A DNA stretch of 64,000 bases from Staphylococcus cohnii subsp. cohnii (GCF_002902365.1 NZ_PPQC01000069.1:55489-119488), one strand, 5' to 3'. Numbered from the stretch's first letter, positions 9,048 to 19,225 are shown. The notes: generated by a model from the letters alone, not told the origin. A program made the numbers and translations.

Positions 9048-10184
9048 TTGATTTATCTTGATAATGCAGCGACAACAAAACCAAGACAAGACGTATTAGA
9101 TACCTATTTAAAAGTAAATGAGTCGTTATATTTTAATCCAAATAGTCCACATAAAGCAGGTATACAAGCAGAGCAGTTATTACAACAATCAAAAGATCAA
9201 ATCAAAGCGCTATTTAAATTAGAAAAAGATTTTGATATTGTATTTACAAGTGGTGCAACTGAATCGAATAATATTGCAATTAAAGGAATTGCTTACAAGA
9301 AAAAGGCATTTGCAAATGTCATAATCACCTCTGTTTTAGAACATCCTTCTGTTTTAGAGGTGGTACGTTCGCTGGAAACTGAAGGGTTCGAAATAAGATA
9401 TGTAAATATTACAAAAGATGGACAAATTGATTTAGAACATTTGGAATCGTTAATGTCAGACAATGTAGCACTCGTGACTTGTATGCATGTCAATAATATT
9501 ATGGGACAAATTCAACCTGTCGAAGCAGTGTCAAAAATTGTTCATCAATACCCTAAAGCACATTTACATGTCGATGCAGTACAAGCAATAGGTAAAATTG
9601 CTTTGAATTTTGAAGCTGCTGACACACTGAGTTTAAGCGGCCATAAATTTCATGGCTTAAAAGGCCAAGGTCTTTTATTTGTTCGTAATTTACACCAAAT
9701 TGAGCCCATTGTGCATGGTGGCGGTCAAGAGTATGGACTTAGAAGTGGCACAGTCAATCTTCCTATTGATATAGCTATCGTAAAGGCTTTGAAAGTCGCT
9801 GCTAAAGAAAGTACGCAACTGTATGAAAAACTAAGTGAGTTCAATCAGGAAATTATAAGATTTTTAAGTGGATTTACTGGAGTGAAAGTTAATTCTCCTA
9901 ACGGTGCATCACCACATATTTTGAATATTGGCTTTCCGGGTGTGAAAGGCGAGGTTTTAGTAAATGCATTTTCAAAAAATGATATTATGCTTTCTACTAC
10001 AAGTGCGTGTTCATCCAAAAAAGCTTCATTGAACGAGGTACTTTTAGCAATGGATATTCCAAAAAAGCAAATAGAAGGCAGTATTAGAATATCGATGGGT
10101 GCCAACACTACCGCTGAAGATATCCGTGATTTTAAAGAGAAATTTAAGCTTGTATATGAAGAAGTGAAGGAGTTGTTAATATGA
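9048..10184 (+). CDS. nifZ: Cysteine desulfurase (NifS/IscS family)
   Basis: This PLP enzyme takes sulfur from cysteine as a persulfide. Key residues are His99 (LEHPS), Lys200 in SLSGHKFHG (PLP) and the persulfide Cys321 in [11 protein letters not shown] start it at TTG 9048, 8 bases after GGAG, so the protein begins [10 protein letters not shown] like its family (378 residues). The in-frame GTG at 9039 is inside the binding site. The next gene, thiI, overlaps its stop by 4 bases (ATGA). In Bacillus such an adjacent NifZ is the dedicated sulfur donor to ThiI for 4-thiouridine in tRNA, which is the inferred role here. Confidence 0.9.
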   Translation: MIYLDNAATTKPRQDVLDTYLKVNESLYFNPNSPHKAGIQAEQLLQQSKDQIKALFKLEKDFDIVFTSGATESNNIAIKGIAYKKKAFANVIITSVLEHPSVLEVVRSLETEGFEIRYVNITKDGQIDLEHLESLMSDNVALVTCMHVNNIMGQIQPVEAVSKIVHQYPKAHLHVDAVQAIGKIALNFEAADTLSLSGHKFHGLKGQGLLFVRNLHQIEPIVHGGGQEYGLRSGTVNLPIDIAIVKALKVAAKESTQLYEKLSEFNQEIIRFLSGFTGVKVNSPNGASPHILNIGFPGVKGEVLVNAFSKNDIMLSTTSACSSKKASLNEVLLAMDIPKKQIEGSIRISMGANTTAEDIRDFKEKFKLVYEEVKELLI

Positions 10185-11404
10185 TTTATGATCACATTTT
10201 AGTGAGATATGGTGAGTTGACTTTAAAAGGTGCTAACCGTAAAATGTTTGTTAATAAATTACGTTCGAATGTCAAGCGTGCATTAATGCCACTGCAAGGA
10301 TATAACGTCAAAGCCAATAGAGATAGAATGTACATTGAATTGTATGAAGGTGCAGATATTGAAGAAATGTGTCGTCGACTAGAAAAAGTATTTGGTATTT
10401 ATTCTATCAGTCCTGTATTGAAAATTGATAAAACAATGGAAGCAGTACGTGATATAGCAGTAAAATTTGCACAAGGTTATGCACATGGAGATACATTTAA
10501 GATTGATGTCAAACGTTCAGATAAAAATTTTCCGTTTGATACCTATCAATTGCAAAAAGAACTCGGTGGTACAGTGTTAAACGCTACTGATAACCTAACA
10601 GTAGACGTACATAACCCGAACCATACGATTAAAGTAGAGGTTCGATTAGACGCTATTTATGTATATGATAAAGTGATTGCTGGATCTGGTGGATTACCAG
10701 TCGGTACAGGCGGTAAGACATTACTTATGTTATCTGGAGGTATAGATTCTCCAGTAGCTGGTATTGAAGTTATGAGAAGAGGTGTTACTGTAGAAGCCAT
10801 TCATTTTCATAGTCCACCATTTACAAGTGAAAAGGCTAAGGATAAAGTAATTGAACTTACAAGAATCATGTCCACTCATGTAGGCCCTATAAAATTGCAT
10901 ATCGTGCCATTCACTGCTTTACAAAAACAAATTAACAAAGTGGTACATGAGCGTTATACGATGACTTCAACACGTAGAATGATGATGAGAGTAGCGGACA
11001 AGCTTGTGCATGATATTGAAGGACATGCCATAGTAAATGGAGAGAATTTAGGGCAGGTTGCAAGTCAAACCCTTAAGAGTATGTATGCTATCAATCATGT
11101 GACGTCTACACCAATTTTACGACCGCTTTTAACATTAGATAAAGAAGACATTGTGAAGAAAGCTAAAGAAATTGGCACATTTGACGTATCTATCCAACCA
11201 TATGAAGACTGTTGTACAATCTTTACACCTAAAAATCCTGTGACGGAGCCAGATATTGAAAAGGTGGAAAAATTTGAAACAGTGTATGATTTTGAACCAC
11301 TTGTACAGGAAGCATTTGAACAAATAGAAACATTAACAATTACGCCAGACTATCAAAGTGAAAAAGATACTGAAACGCAAGCACTGGCAGATGATTTATT
11401 TTAA
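10181..11404 (+). CDS. thiI: tRNA 4-thiouridine synthase ThiI
   Basis: ThiI adenylates and thiolates uridine 8 of tRNA and can also feed thiamine thiazole synthesis. The 407-residue protein has an N-terminal ferredoxin-like region, a THUMP domain (about 60-165) and the PP-loop SGGIDSP (185-191) of the ATP pyrophosphatase domain. It lacks the C-terminal rhodanese domain found in E. coli ThiI, as is usual in Firmicutes, where the partner desulfurase delivers sulfur directly. Its ATG overlaps the nifZ stop codon, so translation is coupled. Confidence 0.95.
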   Translation: MIYDHILVRYGELTLKGANRKMFVNKLRSNVKRALMPLQGYNVKANRDRMYIELYEGADIEEMCRRLEKVFGIYSISPVLKIDKTMEAVRDIAVKFAQGYAHGDTFKIDVKRSDKNFPFDTYQLQKELGGTVLNATDNLTVDVHNPNHTIKVEVRLDAIYVYDKVIAGSGGLPVGTGGKTLLMLSGGIDSPVAGIEVMRRGVTVEAIHFHSPPFTSEKAKDKVIELTRIMSTHVGPIKLHIVPFTALQKQINKVVHERYTMTSTRRMMMRVADKLVHDIEGHAIVNGENLGQVASQTLKSMYAINHVTSTPILRPLLTLDKEDIVKKAKEIGTFDVSIQPYEDCCTIFTPKNPVTEPDIEKVEKFETVYDFEPLVQEAFEQIETLTITPDYQSEKDTETQALADDLF

Positions 11405-11484
11405 TTTTTATTATGAATATTCAATTCCATACAAACAACATTAGCTAATCAGACATAAGAATAAAACAGACAGGGGATGGAATT

Positions 11485-12261
11485 ATGCTAGATTGGGATA
11501 TTTCGATCGTTCTTATAATTATACTTCTAGGGTTTTTAGCAGCGTTTATTGATGCTGTTGTAGGTGGCGGCGGTTTAATTTCTATTCCGGCATTATTAGC
11601 TGTAGGTATGCCACCAGCTGTCGCTTTGGGTACAAATAAATTAGCAAGTTCATTTGGTTCACTTACAAGTGCATTTCGTTTCTTGAGATCGGGTAATGTC
11701 GATTTGAAGATAGTAGGAAAGTTATTTCCATTTGTATTTATTTTGGCAATTTGTGGCGCGAGTGTAGCCACATTTCTACCCGCCGAGCTTTTAAAACCAC
11801 TGGTTATCATTATTTTGACGTTAGTCATGATTTATACATTGGTGAAAAAAGATTGGGGCAATGTACGTACATATACAAAATTGACATTTGGTAAAGCAAT
11901 TTTATTTGTAAGTATTATGTCGCTCATTGGATTTTATGATGGTTTTTTAGGTGGCGGCACTGGCTCATTTATGCTTTTTATTCTACTTATGTTCGGTTTT
12001 GATTTTTTAGGTGCTGCTGGCAATGCAAAAGTATTAAATTTTGCTTCTAACTTAGGTGCTTTAATTTTGTTTATGATATTAGATCAAGTTGACTATTTTT
12101 ATGGTTTGATTATGGCAGTAAGTATGATTTGCGGATCGTATGTTGGGGCGACTTTCGCAATTAAAAAAGGTGTCAGTTATGTAAAAACTTTATTTATCGT
12201 AGTAACTGCTATTTTGATTATTAAAAATGCTTACGATTATATTATGCAATTAATCAATTGA
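11485..12261 (+). CDS. TauE/SafE family sulfite/anion exporter-like permease
   Basis: The 258-residue hydrophobic protein has about seven to eight predicted membrane segments and the two family glycine motifs, VVGGGGLISIP near residue 25 and FLGGGTGSF near 153. Family members move sulfite, sulfoacetate or related organic anions across the membrane, but the substrate cannot be read from the sequence. A good site (CAGGGGATGG) precedes the ATG. It follows thiI by 80 bases and could be cotranscribed with it, which would fit a sulfur link, though this is inference. A terminator follows at 12316. Confidence 0.8.
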   Translation: MLDWDISIVLIIILLGFLAAFIDAVVGGGGLISIPALLAVGMPPAVALGTNKLASSFGSLTSAFRFLRSGNVDLKIVGKLFPFVFILAICGASVATFLPAELLKPLVIIILTLVMIYTLVKKDWGNVRTYTKLTFGKAILFVSIMSLIGFYDGFLGGGTGSFMLFILLMFGFDFLGAAGNAKVLNFASNLGALILFMILDQVDYFYGLIMAVSMICGSYVGATFAIKKGVSYVKTLFIVVTAILIIKNAYDYIMQLIN

Positions 12262-12315
12262 TTACATTAAAAATAAAACTGTAATACTTCAATGGTATTC
12301 GGGTGTGTGTATGTT

Positions 12316-12343
12316 GCTGAGACAAAAATGTCTCAGCTTTTTT
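12316..12343 (+). terminator. Terminator after the TauE-type permease
   Basis: GCTGAGACA and TGTCTCAGC form a short stem followed by a run of six T, a standard intrinsic terminator. Confidence 0.85.
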
Positions 12344-12483
12344 CATTTTAAAACGATTAGTTTTCTATACCACTCAGATCTTCCTCTTATTTTATTTTTC
12401 TTATAAAGGTATACATTGTTTAATTGATTATGTTTAAATTGTATTTGGAACGATTGAAAAAATATTCTGGGAGTGAATACGTT

Positions 12484-13476
12484 ATGTCGAAAAAGAGAAT
12501 AATAGCAATAGTACTTGCCGTAATAATCGTGCTTGGTGGTATTGTTATGAGTTCGATATCTACTGTGATATCTTCGCTTTTTAGTGAAGATGGCATGTCA
12601 GAAATGGATCCTTTTACTGAAACGGTAGAATCAGAAGGTGACAGTTCAAAACGCATTGTACACCTAACTTTAAATGGTGAAATTAGTGAAGGTACTGGTG
12701 AAGGATTGTTTGGAAGCTCTGGTTATAATCATGAAGCATTTCTCAAACAGTTGGATAAAGTGAAAAAAGATAGCTCGATAAAAGGTGTTTTATTAACCGT
12801 TAATACACCTGGCGGAGGTACATACCCAAGTGATGAAATTTATAAAAAAATTGAAGAAATAAAACAAAAACATAAAAAAGTTTATGTACATATGGATGCG
12901 ATGGCTGCATCTGGTGGATATTATATTTCAGCCCCTGCCGATAAAATATATGCTGGCCCTCAATCTACTACTGGGTCCATTGGCGTTATTATGTCAAATG
13001 TTGATTATTCTGGATTACAAGAAAAACTAGGCATTAAGGAAAATGTCATTAAATCAGGTGAGCATAAAGACATTATGAGTAGCTCTCGAGAAATGACTAA
13101 TGAGGAAAAAGATATCCTGCAATCTGTATTAGATGATAGTTATCAAAGATTTATTAATATTGTTGCAGAAGGTAGAGATATGCCAGAGAAAAAGGTTGAA
13201 AAGTTAGCTGATGGACGTATTTATAGTGCACAACAAGCTGAAAAGAACGGACTGATTGATGAAATTGGTTATAATGATAATGCGTTAAAAGCACTTAAGA
13301 ATGACATAAAAGCAAAGGATGCAGAAGTGTTTAAATATAGTGCAGACGAAGGCTGGTTTAGTTCTATTTATTCAACTAAATCAACACTAGATCAATTCAA
13401 AAATGAATTAAGTGATTTGAAATCAATTATAAGCAATGATACAGAAGCTGAACCTATGTATCTATATAAAGGTTAG
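12484..13476 (+). CDS. sppA: Signal peptide peptidase SppA
   Basis: SppA is a membrane-bound serine protease of the S49 family that degrades leftover signal peptides. The 330-residue product has an N-terminal membrane anchor (about 5-25). Ser143 in AASGGYY and Lys195 in SGEHKD are 52 residues apart, as are Ser147 and Lys199 of B. subtilis SppA, so I take them as the catalytic dyad. TGSIGVI follows at 163-169. I start it at ATG 12484 (GGGAGTG 8 bases upstream) rather than an earlier in-frame ATG that would add 20 residues without a good site. It is followed within 9 bases by an RDD-family gene. Confidence 0.9.
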   Translation: MSKKRIIAIVLAVIIVLGGIVMSSISTVISSLFSEDGMSEMDPFTETVESEGDSSKRIVHLTLNGEISEGTGEGLFGSSGYNHEAFLKQLDKVKKDSSIKGVLLTVNTPGGGTYPSDEIYKKIEEIKQKHKKVYVHMDAMAASGGYYISAPADKIYAGPQSTTGSIGVIMSNVDYSGLQEKLGIKENVIKSGEHKDIMSSSREMTNEEKDILQSVLDDSYQRFINIVAEGRDMPEKKVEKLADGRIYSAQQAEKNGLIDEIGYNDNALKALKNDIKAKDAEVFKYSADEGWFSSIYSTKSTLDQFKNELSDLKSIISNDTEAEPMYLYKG

Positions 13477-13485
13477 GTGTATAAA

Positions 13486-14025
13486 ATGGAGCAGTATACA
13501 AATGAACAAACATTACAAACAACTCCAGAAAATGATAAATCTGATATAGAAGCAATGTATCAAAAACAATTAGCACAGTCTGTATATGCAGGTTTTGGTA
13601 TAAGGTTTTGGAGTTTTATTATTGATTTACTCATTATATTTGGTATACGTGGACTGATATTGAAACCGATATATCATTTTACACATATAGATGAAATTAA
13701 GTTATGGATTGAATATTTTAGCCTAGGTCATCTTTTAGATGCGCTGGTATTTTATCTATACTTTGTATTATTAACCAAATTTTTCAAACAAACGATAGGT
13801 AAAATGATTTGTAATATTCGGGTAGAACGGATAGATCGTCAATCCCTTACATGGTCAGATGTATTATTTAGAGAGTGGATTGGACGTATTATAAATGGCG
13901 TGTTATTTAATTTACCTTACTTAGTTACTTTGTTTACAAATAAACACAGAGGTATTCATGATATCTTCGCTGACACGGTCGTAATCAGAAATAAATTCGA
14001 AAAATTATTTTATTTAAAAAAATAA
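13486..14025 (+). CDS. RDD family membrane protein
   Basis: The 179-residue protein has a charged N-terminal tail and three hydrophobic segments (about 37-60, 75-100, 135-155), the first preceded by GFGIRFWSFIIDLLI, which resembles the Arg-Asp signature of RDD proteins. Function is unknown for most of the family, with transport and stress roles suggested for some. ATG 13486 with AGGTG 6 bases upstream is preferred over GTG 13477. It sits immediately after sppA, and in Firmicutes the two are commonly neighbours, so they probably form an operon. Confidence 0.75.
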   Translation: MEQYTNEQTLQTTPENDKSDIEAMYQKQLAQSVYAGFGIRFWSFIIDLLIIFGIRGLILKPIYHFTHIDEIKLWIEYFSLGHLLDALVFYLYFVLLTKFFKQTIGKMICNIRVERIDRQSLTWSDVLFREWIGRIINGVLFNLPYLVTLFTNKHRGIHDIFADTVVIRNKFEKLFYLKK

Positions 14026-14114
14026 AAGTAAACTTTAGTAATCTATGAGTTTATTTTGAGACAATAGATGGGTATACTATTGTAGTAAGAACTATTTAAT
14101 AGGAGGCGTGCAAC

Positions 14115-14609
14115 ATGGCACAAATTACATTCAAACAAGAACCAGTAACACTATACGGTTCACAAGTAAAAAAAGGAGAATATGCGCCAGATTTTACTGT
14201 TTTAGATAATGATTTAAATGAAGTTAATTTAGAAACTTATGACGGACAAAAAAAATTAATTAGCGTTGTTCCGTCTATAGATACAGGTGTTTGTGACCAA
14301 CAAACACGTAAATTTAATGAAGAAGCTGCTAAAGAAGATGGTGTAGTTTTAACAATTTCAGCAGACTTACCATTTGCACAAAAAAGATGGTGTGCGTCAA
14401 ATGGATTAGAAAATGTAATCACATTGAGTGATCACAGAAACTTATCTTTTGGTAAAACGTACGGTGTTGTTATGGAAGAATTACGTTTATTAGCACGTTC
14501 TGTTTTCGTTTTAGATAAAAACAATAAAGTTGTTTATACTGAAATTGTTTCTGAAGGCACAAATTTCCCAGACTTTGATGCTGCATTAGAAGCTTATCGT
14601 AGTCTATAA
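14115..14609 (+). CDS. tpx: Thiol peroxidase (atypical 2-Cys peroxiredoxin)
   Basis: Tpx reduces hydrogen peroxide and alkyl hydroperoxides with electrons from thioredoxin. The 164-residue product has the peroxidatic Cys60 in PSIDTGVC and the resolving Cys93 in KRWCAS, near the family positions 61 and 95. AGGAGG lies 8 bases before the ATG. It appears monocistronic, ending at the hairpin 14678-14752. A possible promoter is TTGAGA near 14055 with TATTGT 16 bases further on. Confidence 0.95.
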   Translation: MAQITFKQEPVTLYGSQVKKGEYAPDFTVLDNDLNEVNLETYDGQKKLISVVPSIDTGVCDQQTRKFNEEAAKEDGVVLTISADLPFAQKRWCASNGLENVITLSDHRNLSFGKTYGVVMEELRLLARSVFVLDKNNKVVYTEIVSEGTNFPDFDAALEAYRSL

Positions 14610-14662
14610 ATTATATAATATTGTCACATGATTATACTAGTAAAACTCATAAAACAGTATCG

Positions 14663-14691
14663 TTGACATTATAAATTAAACTGTCCATAAT
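14663..14691 (+). promoter_or_regulatory. Promoter of ytxK-ackA
   Basis: A perfect TTGACA (14663-14668) is followed after 17 bases by CATAAT (14686-14691). Transcription would start near 14698, within the hairpin that ends tpx transcripts. Confidence 0.75.
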
Positions 14692-14752
14692 TATTTGGTA
14701 ATATAAGTTAGGGTACTGACTTAGTTTCAATTAAATTATGGGCAGTTTTTTT
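14678..14752 (+). terminator. tpx terminator with long loop
   Basis: The arms AAACTGTCCATAATT (14678-14692) and AATTATGGGCAGTTT (ending about 14748) pair across a 41-base loop, followed by T residues. The 5' arm overlaps the ytxK -10 box, so the hairpin can form only in read-through transcripts from tpx and not in transcripts from the ytxK promoter. Confidence 0.65.
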
Positions 14753-14767
14753 AGAAAGGACTTTTAA

Positions 14768-15715
14768 ATGGCACAAGAAGAAACAGTAATGGAACAATTA
14801 TTTAAGGCACTTGATGAAAAAACCAAATCTTTAAATGAAGAGAATGGTCAAAGTTTCATAGAAAATTTAGGTCTTGCAATGGAAAATATTTATACGAATC
14901 AAAGATCATTGCTGGAACAAGCTACGTTACAAGATAGACGTAAAGCATTTCAATTTGCTTATTTAAATTTAATGCAAAAAGAAGATATTCAAGCAAATCA
15001 TCAAATTACTCCTGATTCAATTGGAATGATTCTAGGTTTCCTTGCCGAGCATTTTTTAAAAAACAAAGAAGCATTTCATGTCGCAGATATTGCGAGTGGG
15101 GCTGGACATTTGAGCGCTTCTGTACATGAAGTATTAACTGAACATACAGTTATGCATCATCTTGTTGAAGTCGATCCAGTATTATCGCGTGTAAGTGTAC
15201 ATTTGGCAAACTTTTTAGAAATTCCATTTGATGTTTATCCCCAAGATGCTATCATGCCACTTCCTTTTGAAGACGCAGATGTTGTGATTGGTGATTTACC
15301 AATAGGATATTATCCAGTGGATGATAGAAGTAAAGAAATGGATTTAGGTTTTGAAGAAGGACATAGTTTTTCTCACTATTTATTAATTGAACAAGCAGTA
15401 ACTGCATTAAAAGCATCAGGTTATGCGTTTTTAGTAGTACCTAGTAATTTATTTGAAGGTACGAATGTGAAACAGTTACAAAATTTCATTGCAACAGAAA
15501 CAGAAATGCAAGCTTTTCTAAACTTGCCATCTACACTGTTTAAAAATGAAAAAGCGCGTAAATCGATACTCATTCTACAGAAAAAAGAAACTAATGTAAC
15601 AAAGCCTGTAGAGGTTCTGTTAGCTAATATACCTGATTTCAAAAGCCCTCAACAATTTCAAGGTTTTTTACAAGATTTAAATGCTTGGATGATGGAAAAT
15701 CATCCTGAAAATTAA
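14768..15715 (+). CDS. ytxK: YtxK-type class I methyltransferase
   Basis: The 315-residue protein resembles N6-adenine DNA methylases. It has an S-adenosylmethionine site VADIASGAGHLSA (105-117), an acidic motif II (LVEVD, 132-136) and GDLPIGYYP (175-183) at the motif IV position. The catalytic NPPY/F tetrad is replaced by DLPI, which I believe is usual for this subfamily, so DNA methylation is not assured. There is no target-recognition domain and no restriction gene nearby. AAAGGA precedes the ATG. It sits 87 bases before ackA, the order also seen in Bacillus. Confidence 0.8.
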   Translation: MAQEETVMEQLFKALDEKTKSLNEENGQSFIENLGLAMENIYTNQRSLLEQATLQDRRKAFQFAYLNLMQKEDIQANHQITPDSIGMILGFLAEHFLKNKEAFHVADIASGAGHLSASVHEVLTEHTVMHHLVEVDPVLSRVSVHLANFLEIPFDVYPQDAIMPLPFEDADVVIGDLPIGYYPVDDRSKEMDLGFEEGHSFSHYLLIEQAVTALKASGYAFLVVPSNLFEGTNVKQLQNFIATETEMQAFLNLPSTLFKNEKARKSILILQKKETNVTKPVEVLLANIPDFKSPQQFQGFLQDLNAWMMENHPEN

Positions 15716-15802
15716 ACTGTAATATTCTTGAATTCTTACTGTATTAATGATTAAATAGATATGGATATAAAAAAACTTAATTTAAATTGGAGGCATTATG
15801 CT

Positions 15803-17002
15803 ATGTCAAAATTAATTTTGGCTATTAACGCTGGTAGTTCATCATTGAAATTTCAACTTATTGAAATGCCGGAAGAAAAAATTATTACTAAAGGACTTAT
15901 TGAACGTATTGGATTAAAAGATTCTGTATTTACTATTGAGGTAGGCGGAGAAAAACACAAATCAACTTTAGATATTGCAGACCACGAACAAGCGGTTAAT
16001 ATTATGTTGGAAAGCTTCAAAAAACATGGTGTGATTGATAGCATTTATGATATCGATGGCACAGGTCATCGTGTCGTACATGGTGGCGAATTATTCCCAA
16101 ATTCAGTATATGTTACAGATGAAGTTGAGGAACAAATTGAGTCATTAAGTGAACTAGCACCATTACACAACCCTGCAAATTTAATGGGCATTCGTGCTTT
16201 TCGCAAATTATTACCAGAAATTCCACATGTAGCTATTTTTGATACTTCATTCCATCAAACAATGCCAGAGAAATCTTATTTATACAGCTTACCATACCAA
16301 TATTATGAAGATTATGGTATTCGTAAATACGGATTCCACGGAACAAGTCATAAATATGTATCACAACGCGCTGCTGAAATTTTAGGCAAACCGATCGAAG
16401 AATTACGCATGATTTCATGTCATATCGGTAACGGAGCATCTATTGCTGCAATTGATGGTGGAGAATCTGTTGATACTTCTATGGGATTCACACCACTAGC
16501 TGGTGTTACTATGGGTACGCGTTCAGGGAATATTGACCCTGCCCTAATACCATTTATTATGGAAAAAACTGGAAAAAATGCTGAAGAAGTTCTGAATACA
16601 TTAAATAAGGAATCTGGTTTGTTAGGTATTTCTGGTACTTCAAGTGATTTAAGAGATATTATTGATGAAGCAAAAGCAGGTAAAGAACGTGCGCAATTAG
16701 CATTAGATGTATTTGCATCAAGAATTCATAAATATATTGGTTCTTATGCGACACGTATGCACGGCGTAGATGTAATTATCTTTACTGCAGGCGTAGGTGA
16801 GAACTCTGACCCTGTTAGAGCAAAAGTTTTAGAAGGTTTAGAATTTATGGGTGTTTATTGGGATGCTAAGAAAAATGAAGCAATTCATGGTGAAGAAGGT
16901 TTCATTAACTATCCACATTCTCCTGTAAAAGTTATTGTTATTCCTACAAATGAAGAGGTAATGATTGCACGTGATGTAGTTAAATTTGGTAATCTTGAAT
17001 AA
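15803..17002 (+). CDS. ackA: Acetate kinase
   Basis: AckA makes ATP and acetate from acetyl phosphate and ADP, the overflow route during glucose growth. The 399-residue product has the N-terminal phosphate motif [22 protein letters not shown], the Gly-rich ISCHIGNG, the TRSGNIDP region and the C-terminal FTAGVGENS, all conserved. The start ATG 15803 lies 9 bases after GGAGG. An upstream in-frame ATG at 15761 would add 14 unusual residues. It is followed by repeat copy 2, whose first hairpin can serve as its terminator. Confidence 0.97.
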   Translation: MSKLILAINAGSSSLKFQLIEMPEEKIITKGLIERIGLKDSVFTIEVGGEKHKSTLDIADHEQAVNIMLESFKKHGVIDSIYDIDGTGHRVVHGGELFPNSVYVTDEVEEQIESLSELAPLHNPANLMGIRAFRKLLPEIPHVAIFDTSFHQTMPEKSYLYSLPYQYYEDYGIRKYGFHGTSHKYVSQRAAEILGKPIEELRMISCHIGNGASIAAIDGGESVDTSMGFTPLAGVTMGTRSGNIDPALIPFIMEKTGKNAEEVLNTLNKESGLLGISGTSSDLRDIIDEAKAGKERAQLALDVFASRIHKYIGSYATRMHGVDVIIFTAGVGENSDPVRAKVLEGLEFMGVYWDAKKNEAIHGEEGFINYPHSPVKVIVIPTNEEVMIARDVVKFGNLE

Positions 17003-17114
17003 ATTTGAAATCAAAAGTATGATAGTTTAAAATGCACGATAGGTTATGACATAGTTTAAGATATAAAACAATGTTTAAAAATTAAAATCTATGATATAAA
17101 TATCTAGCTTATAA

Positions 17115-17262
17115 ATAATAGGGCCAATCCTTAATGTGGATTGGCCCTATTTATATTTGAAATATTACGATTTTGATCGTGCATGCTTGCCTGGGGATAT
17201 GGCTCGAGCCTGTAGTCTCTCGTCCATATCATTTCCCCGGGCGTCAGCACGATGCAAAATCT
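17115..17262 (+). repeat. Dispersed structured repeat, copy 2
   Basis: This is the full copy downstream of ackA. First comes a hairpin (17117-17151) with arms AATAGGGCCAATCC and GGATTGGCCCTATT. A conserved AT spacer leads to the block at 17167-17261. The block can fold on itself through GATTTTG-ATCGTGC with GCACGAT-GCAAAATC, then GCCTGGGGATATGG with CCATATC and CCCCGGGC. At its tip lies the palindrome GGCTCGAGCC followed by TGTAGTCTCTC. Relative to copy 3 the first hairpin has matching changes on both arms (AGGACC to GGGCC). Confidence 0.8.
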
Positions 17263-17349
17263 CTATAATTTATATGTTATCTGCCTAGTTACCTTTAATT
17301 TAAATAGACATATATAAATTCCAAAAATAAAAGCTGTTTTTTGCAATTC

Positions 17350-18516
17350 TTAAGGTTTTATTTCAAATGCAGTAAGGTTCGTTTGTTGTTTTTGATTAAA
17401 GTTATTATCTGATATAAGAACTAAACTGTCGTGACCATTTGGCAATTTTGGACCAAAAGACATACCTTCTATGTTGTCAATATGTCCGATGTCTTGCGCA
17501 TTAAGATTTGCAATTAATTGTTTTTTAACAGGTGTAACATGGTTCTTTTGCAGTGATTTGATATTTTTAGTATCTGTTCCGCTTGTGCTATCAATTTTAT
17601 AAATACGTATATAATTTTTGAAATTGTTATTTTTATCTTGAACACTGGCACGCTCAAGTACAAGTAATTCCTTTTTATTCAATGTTAAAATTTCAGCTAT
17701 TCCATTTTCAGCATCTTTGTTTTTTCCTGGTTTTTTTGAAATTGGATCTAGATTATAAGGCTTTTCTGAAATAACATCACCTTGACGATTATATTTTGTT
17801 AGGCGTGTTTTAGCGCTTGATTTTATGGTTGGTAATTGATCATCTTGAAGTAAAGGTGCTTCCATAGAAGTCCAAATATACTTACCATTTTCGGAAAAAC
17901 TGCTACCTTCTAACGCAAGGTTATTTCTAAATCCATGTTTATTCTGATGTCCCATTTTAATAGGGGTATGGATTTGGAGATTACTAATAAATGTGCCATT
18001 TCTAGCAGCTGTCCTTATAAATGGATTGAAACCAAGTTCGCGATCGCCTTCACTTGTATAAAGCAGACGTTTATGATTTAAAGGGTCAATTCTTATCGAC
18101 TCAGGGTCAGCTACAACATCATGTTGGTGCTTCTTAAATGATGTCTTACTTGGATATTTTGTGCCATTGGGTTGTGTTAAAAAGTGCATTTGAGTGAATT
18201 TCACTTTGTTAAATTTATGTTTATTGTAATTGATTTGAGCTTCATAAAACCTAGCAGGATTTTCTTCTGAGCGGTCGTCGCTAATCATTAGCCACTTTTT
18301 GGACTTAGCATCATAAGAAATACCAGAAAGACCGCCTATTTTTGTATTTTTGAATGATTTATTATAAGGGATGGTTTTTGTGTCAATATATTTTAATTGA
18401 GAAGCCGTTTTTTCATTTTTTACATCATCGTTATAAGCATATGTATGTGTTGACGCAGAAATAAAAAAAGCACTAATAGATAAACTAACCATCATCATTC
18501 TCTTAAATTGGTTCAT
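17350..18516 (-). CDS. Secreted esterase-like phytase-domain protein
   Basis: The 388-residue protein begins with a Sec signal peptide (KR then a hydrophobic stretch to about 22, likely cleavage after THTYA at 27), so it is exported. The mature part matches the pattern of 'esterase-like activity of phytase' domain proteins: LSGISYDAKSKKWLMISDDR near the N terminus, DPESIRIDP, ALEGSSFSENGKYIW and the C-terminal NIEGMSFGPKLPNGHDSLVLISDNNF. The Asp-rich motifs suggest a beta-propeller with metal sites. Substrate and role are unknown, and phytase activity should not be assumed. No LPXTG or lipobox is present. It is monocistronic. Confidence 0.7.
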   Translation of the reverse strand: MNQFKRMMMVSLSISAFFISASTHTYAYNDDVKNEKTASQLKYIDTKTIPYNKSFKNTKIGGLSGISYDAKSKKWLMISDDRSEENPARFYEAQINYNKHKFNKVKFTQMHFLTQPNGTKYPSKTSFKKHQHDVVADPESIRIDPLNHKRLLYTSEGDRELGFNPFIRTAARNGTFISNLQIHTPIKMGHQNKHGFRNNLALEGSSFSENGKYIWTSMEAPLLQDDQLPTIKSSAKTRLTKYNRQGDVISEKPYNLDPISKKPGKNKDAENGIAEILTLNKKELLVLERASVQDKNNNFKNYIRIYKIDSTSGTDTKNIKSLQKNHVTPVKKQLIANLNAQDIGHIDNIEGMSFGPKLPNGHDSLVLISDNNFNQKQQTNLTAFEIKP

Positions 18517-18634
18517 ATCATTTACTCCTTTATGGTATGCCTTAATTCTATTTTACATATTTGATATGAAGCTCATTTAAGGATGATATAACAATTTCTT
18601 AACAACTAAACAGGCGATGTGAAGATGATTAAGC

Positions 18635-18680
18635 AAAAAAGATAGTTTTACACGATATACAGTGTAAAACTATCTTTTTT
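18635..18680. terminator. Terminator after universal stress protein gene
   Basis: The arms AAAAAAGATAGTTTTACAC (18635-18653) and GTGTAAAACTATCTTTTTT (18662-18680) pair perfectly. On the minus strand it closes the gene at 18722-19225. The region from 18517 to 18634 shows no other recognisable element. Confidence 0.85.
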
Positions 18681-18721
18681 CTATAGCTGAATGTCTTTAT
18701 TAAATAAGTTGTACTTTAACG

Positions 18722-19225
18722 TTAATGTGCTTGATACTTGGATCTAAATTCATCTGTAGCTACCTGTGGTTGGAAATCTTCAGGAAGTTCTTCTGTACGT
18801 ACGACCAACACGTCACAAGGAGAGTGACGCACAATCGCTTCTGATACAGAACCTACGATAAATCTTTCAACTGCGTTTAAACCTGATGTACCACACATAA
18901 TTAAATCTGCATCAACATCAGCAGCTAATTTTTTAGGTATGATTGCTTTCGGTGAACCAAATTCTAGTCTCGTTTCAACTTCAGTAACACCAGCATTCGT
19001 AGCCACTTCTTTATAACCTTTTAATAAATCATCAGAGAAGTTTTTTGATTTTTCAGTAAATTGCGCATCATAAACTTCATAAGAAGAGTAAGTTCTTGAA
19101 TCAATAACATTTACGATTGTTAGTTTTGAATCATTACGTTTTGCAACTTCTACAGCTTTATTAAATGCCCATTCAGCTTCATGTGATCCATCGACTGCGA
19201 TTAAAATATTTTTATACGTTAGCAT
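18722..19225 (-). CDS. Universal stress protein, UspA family (ATP-binding type)
   Basis: The 167-residue cytosolic Usp domain has ILIAVDGS at the N terminus and the ATP-binding signature G-x2-G-x9-GS in GTSGLNAVERFIVGS, with DVLVV at the end. Such proteins accumulate in stationary phase, hypoxia and envelope stress, with unclear biochemistry. The start ATG 19225 has GGAGG 8 bases upstream, and the in-frame ATG at 19243 would add six residues including the binding site. TATAAT on the minus strand at 19261-19256 may be its -10. It is divergent from ald. Confidence 0.9.
   Translation of the reverse strand: MLTYKNILIAVDGSHEAEWAFNKAVEVAKRNDSKLTIVNVIDSRTYSSYEVYDAQFTEKSKNFSDDLLKGYKEVATNAGVTEVETRLEFGSPKAIIPKKLAADVDADLIMCGTSGLNAVERFIVGSVSEAIVRHSPCDVLVVRTEELPEDFQPQVATDEFRSKYQAH

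Noticed and set aside
14768..15715. Restriction-modification system
   Set aside because: Only a YtxK-type methyltransferase is present, with no specificity or nuclease gene nearby.
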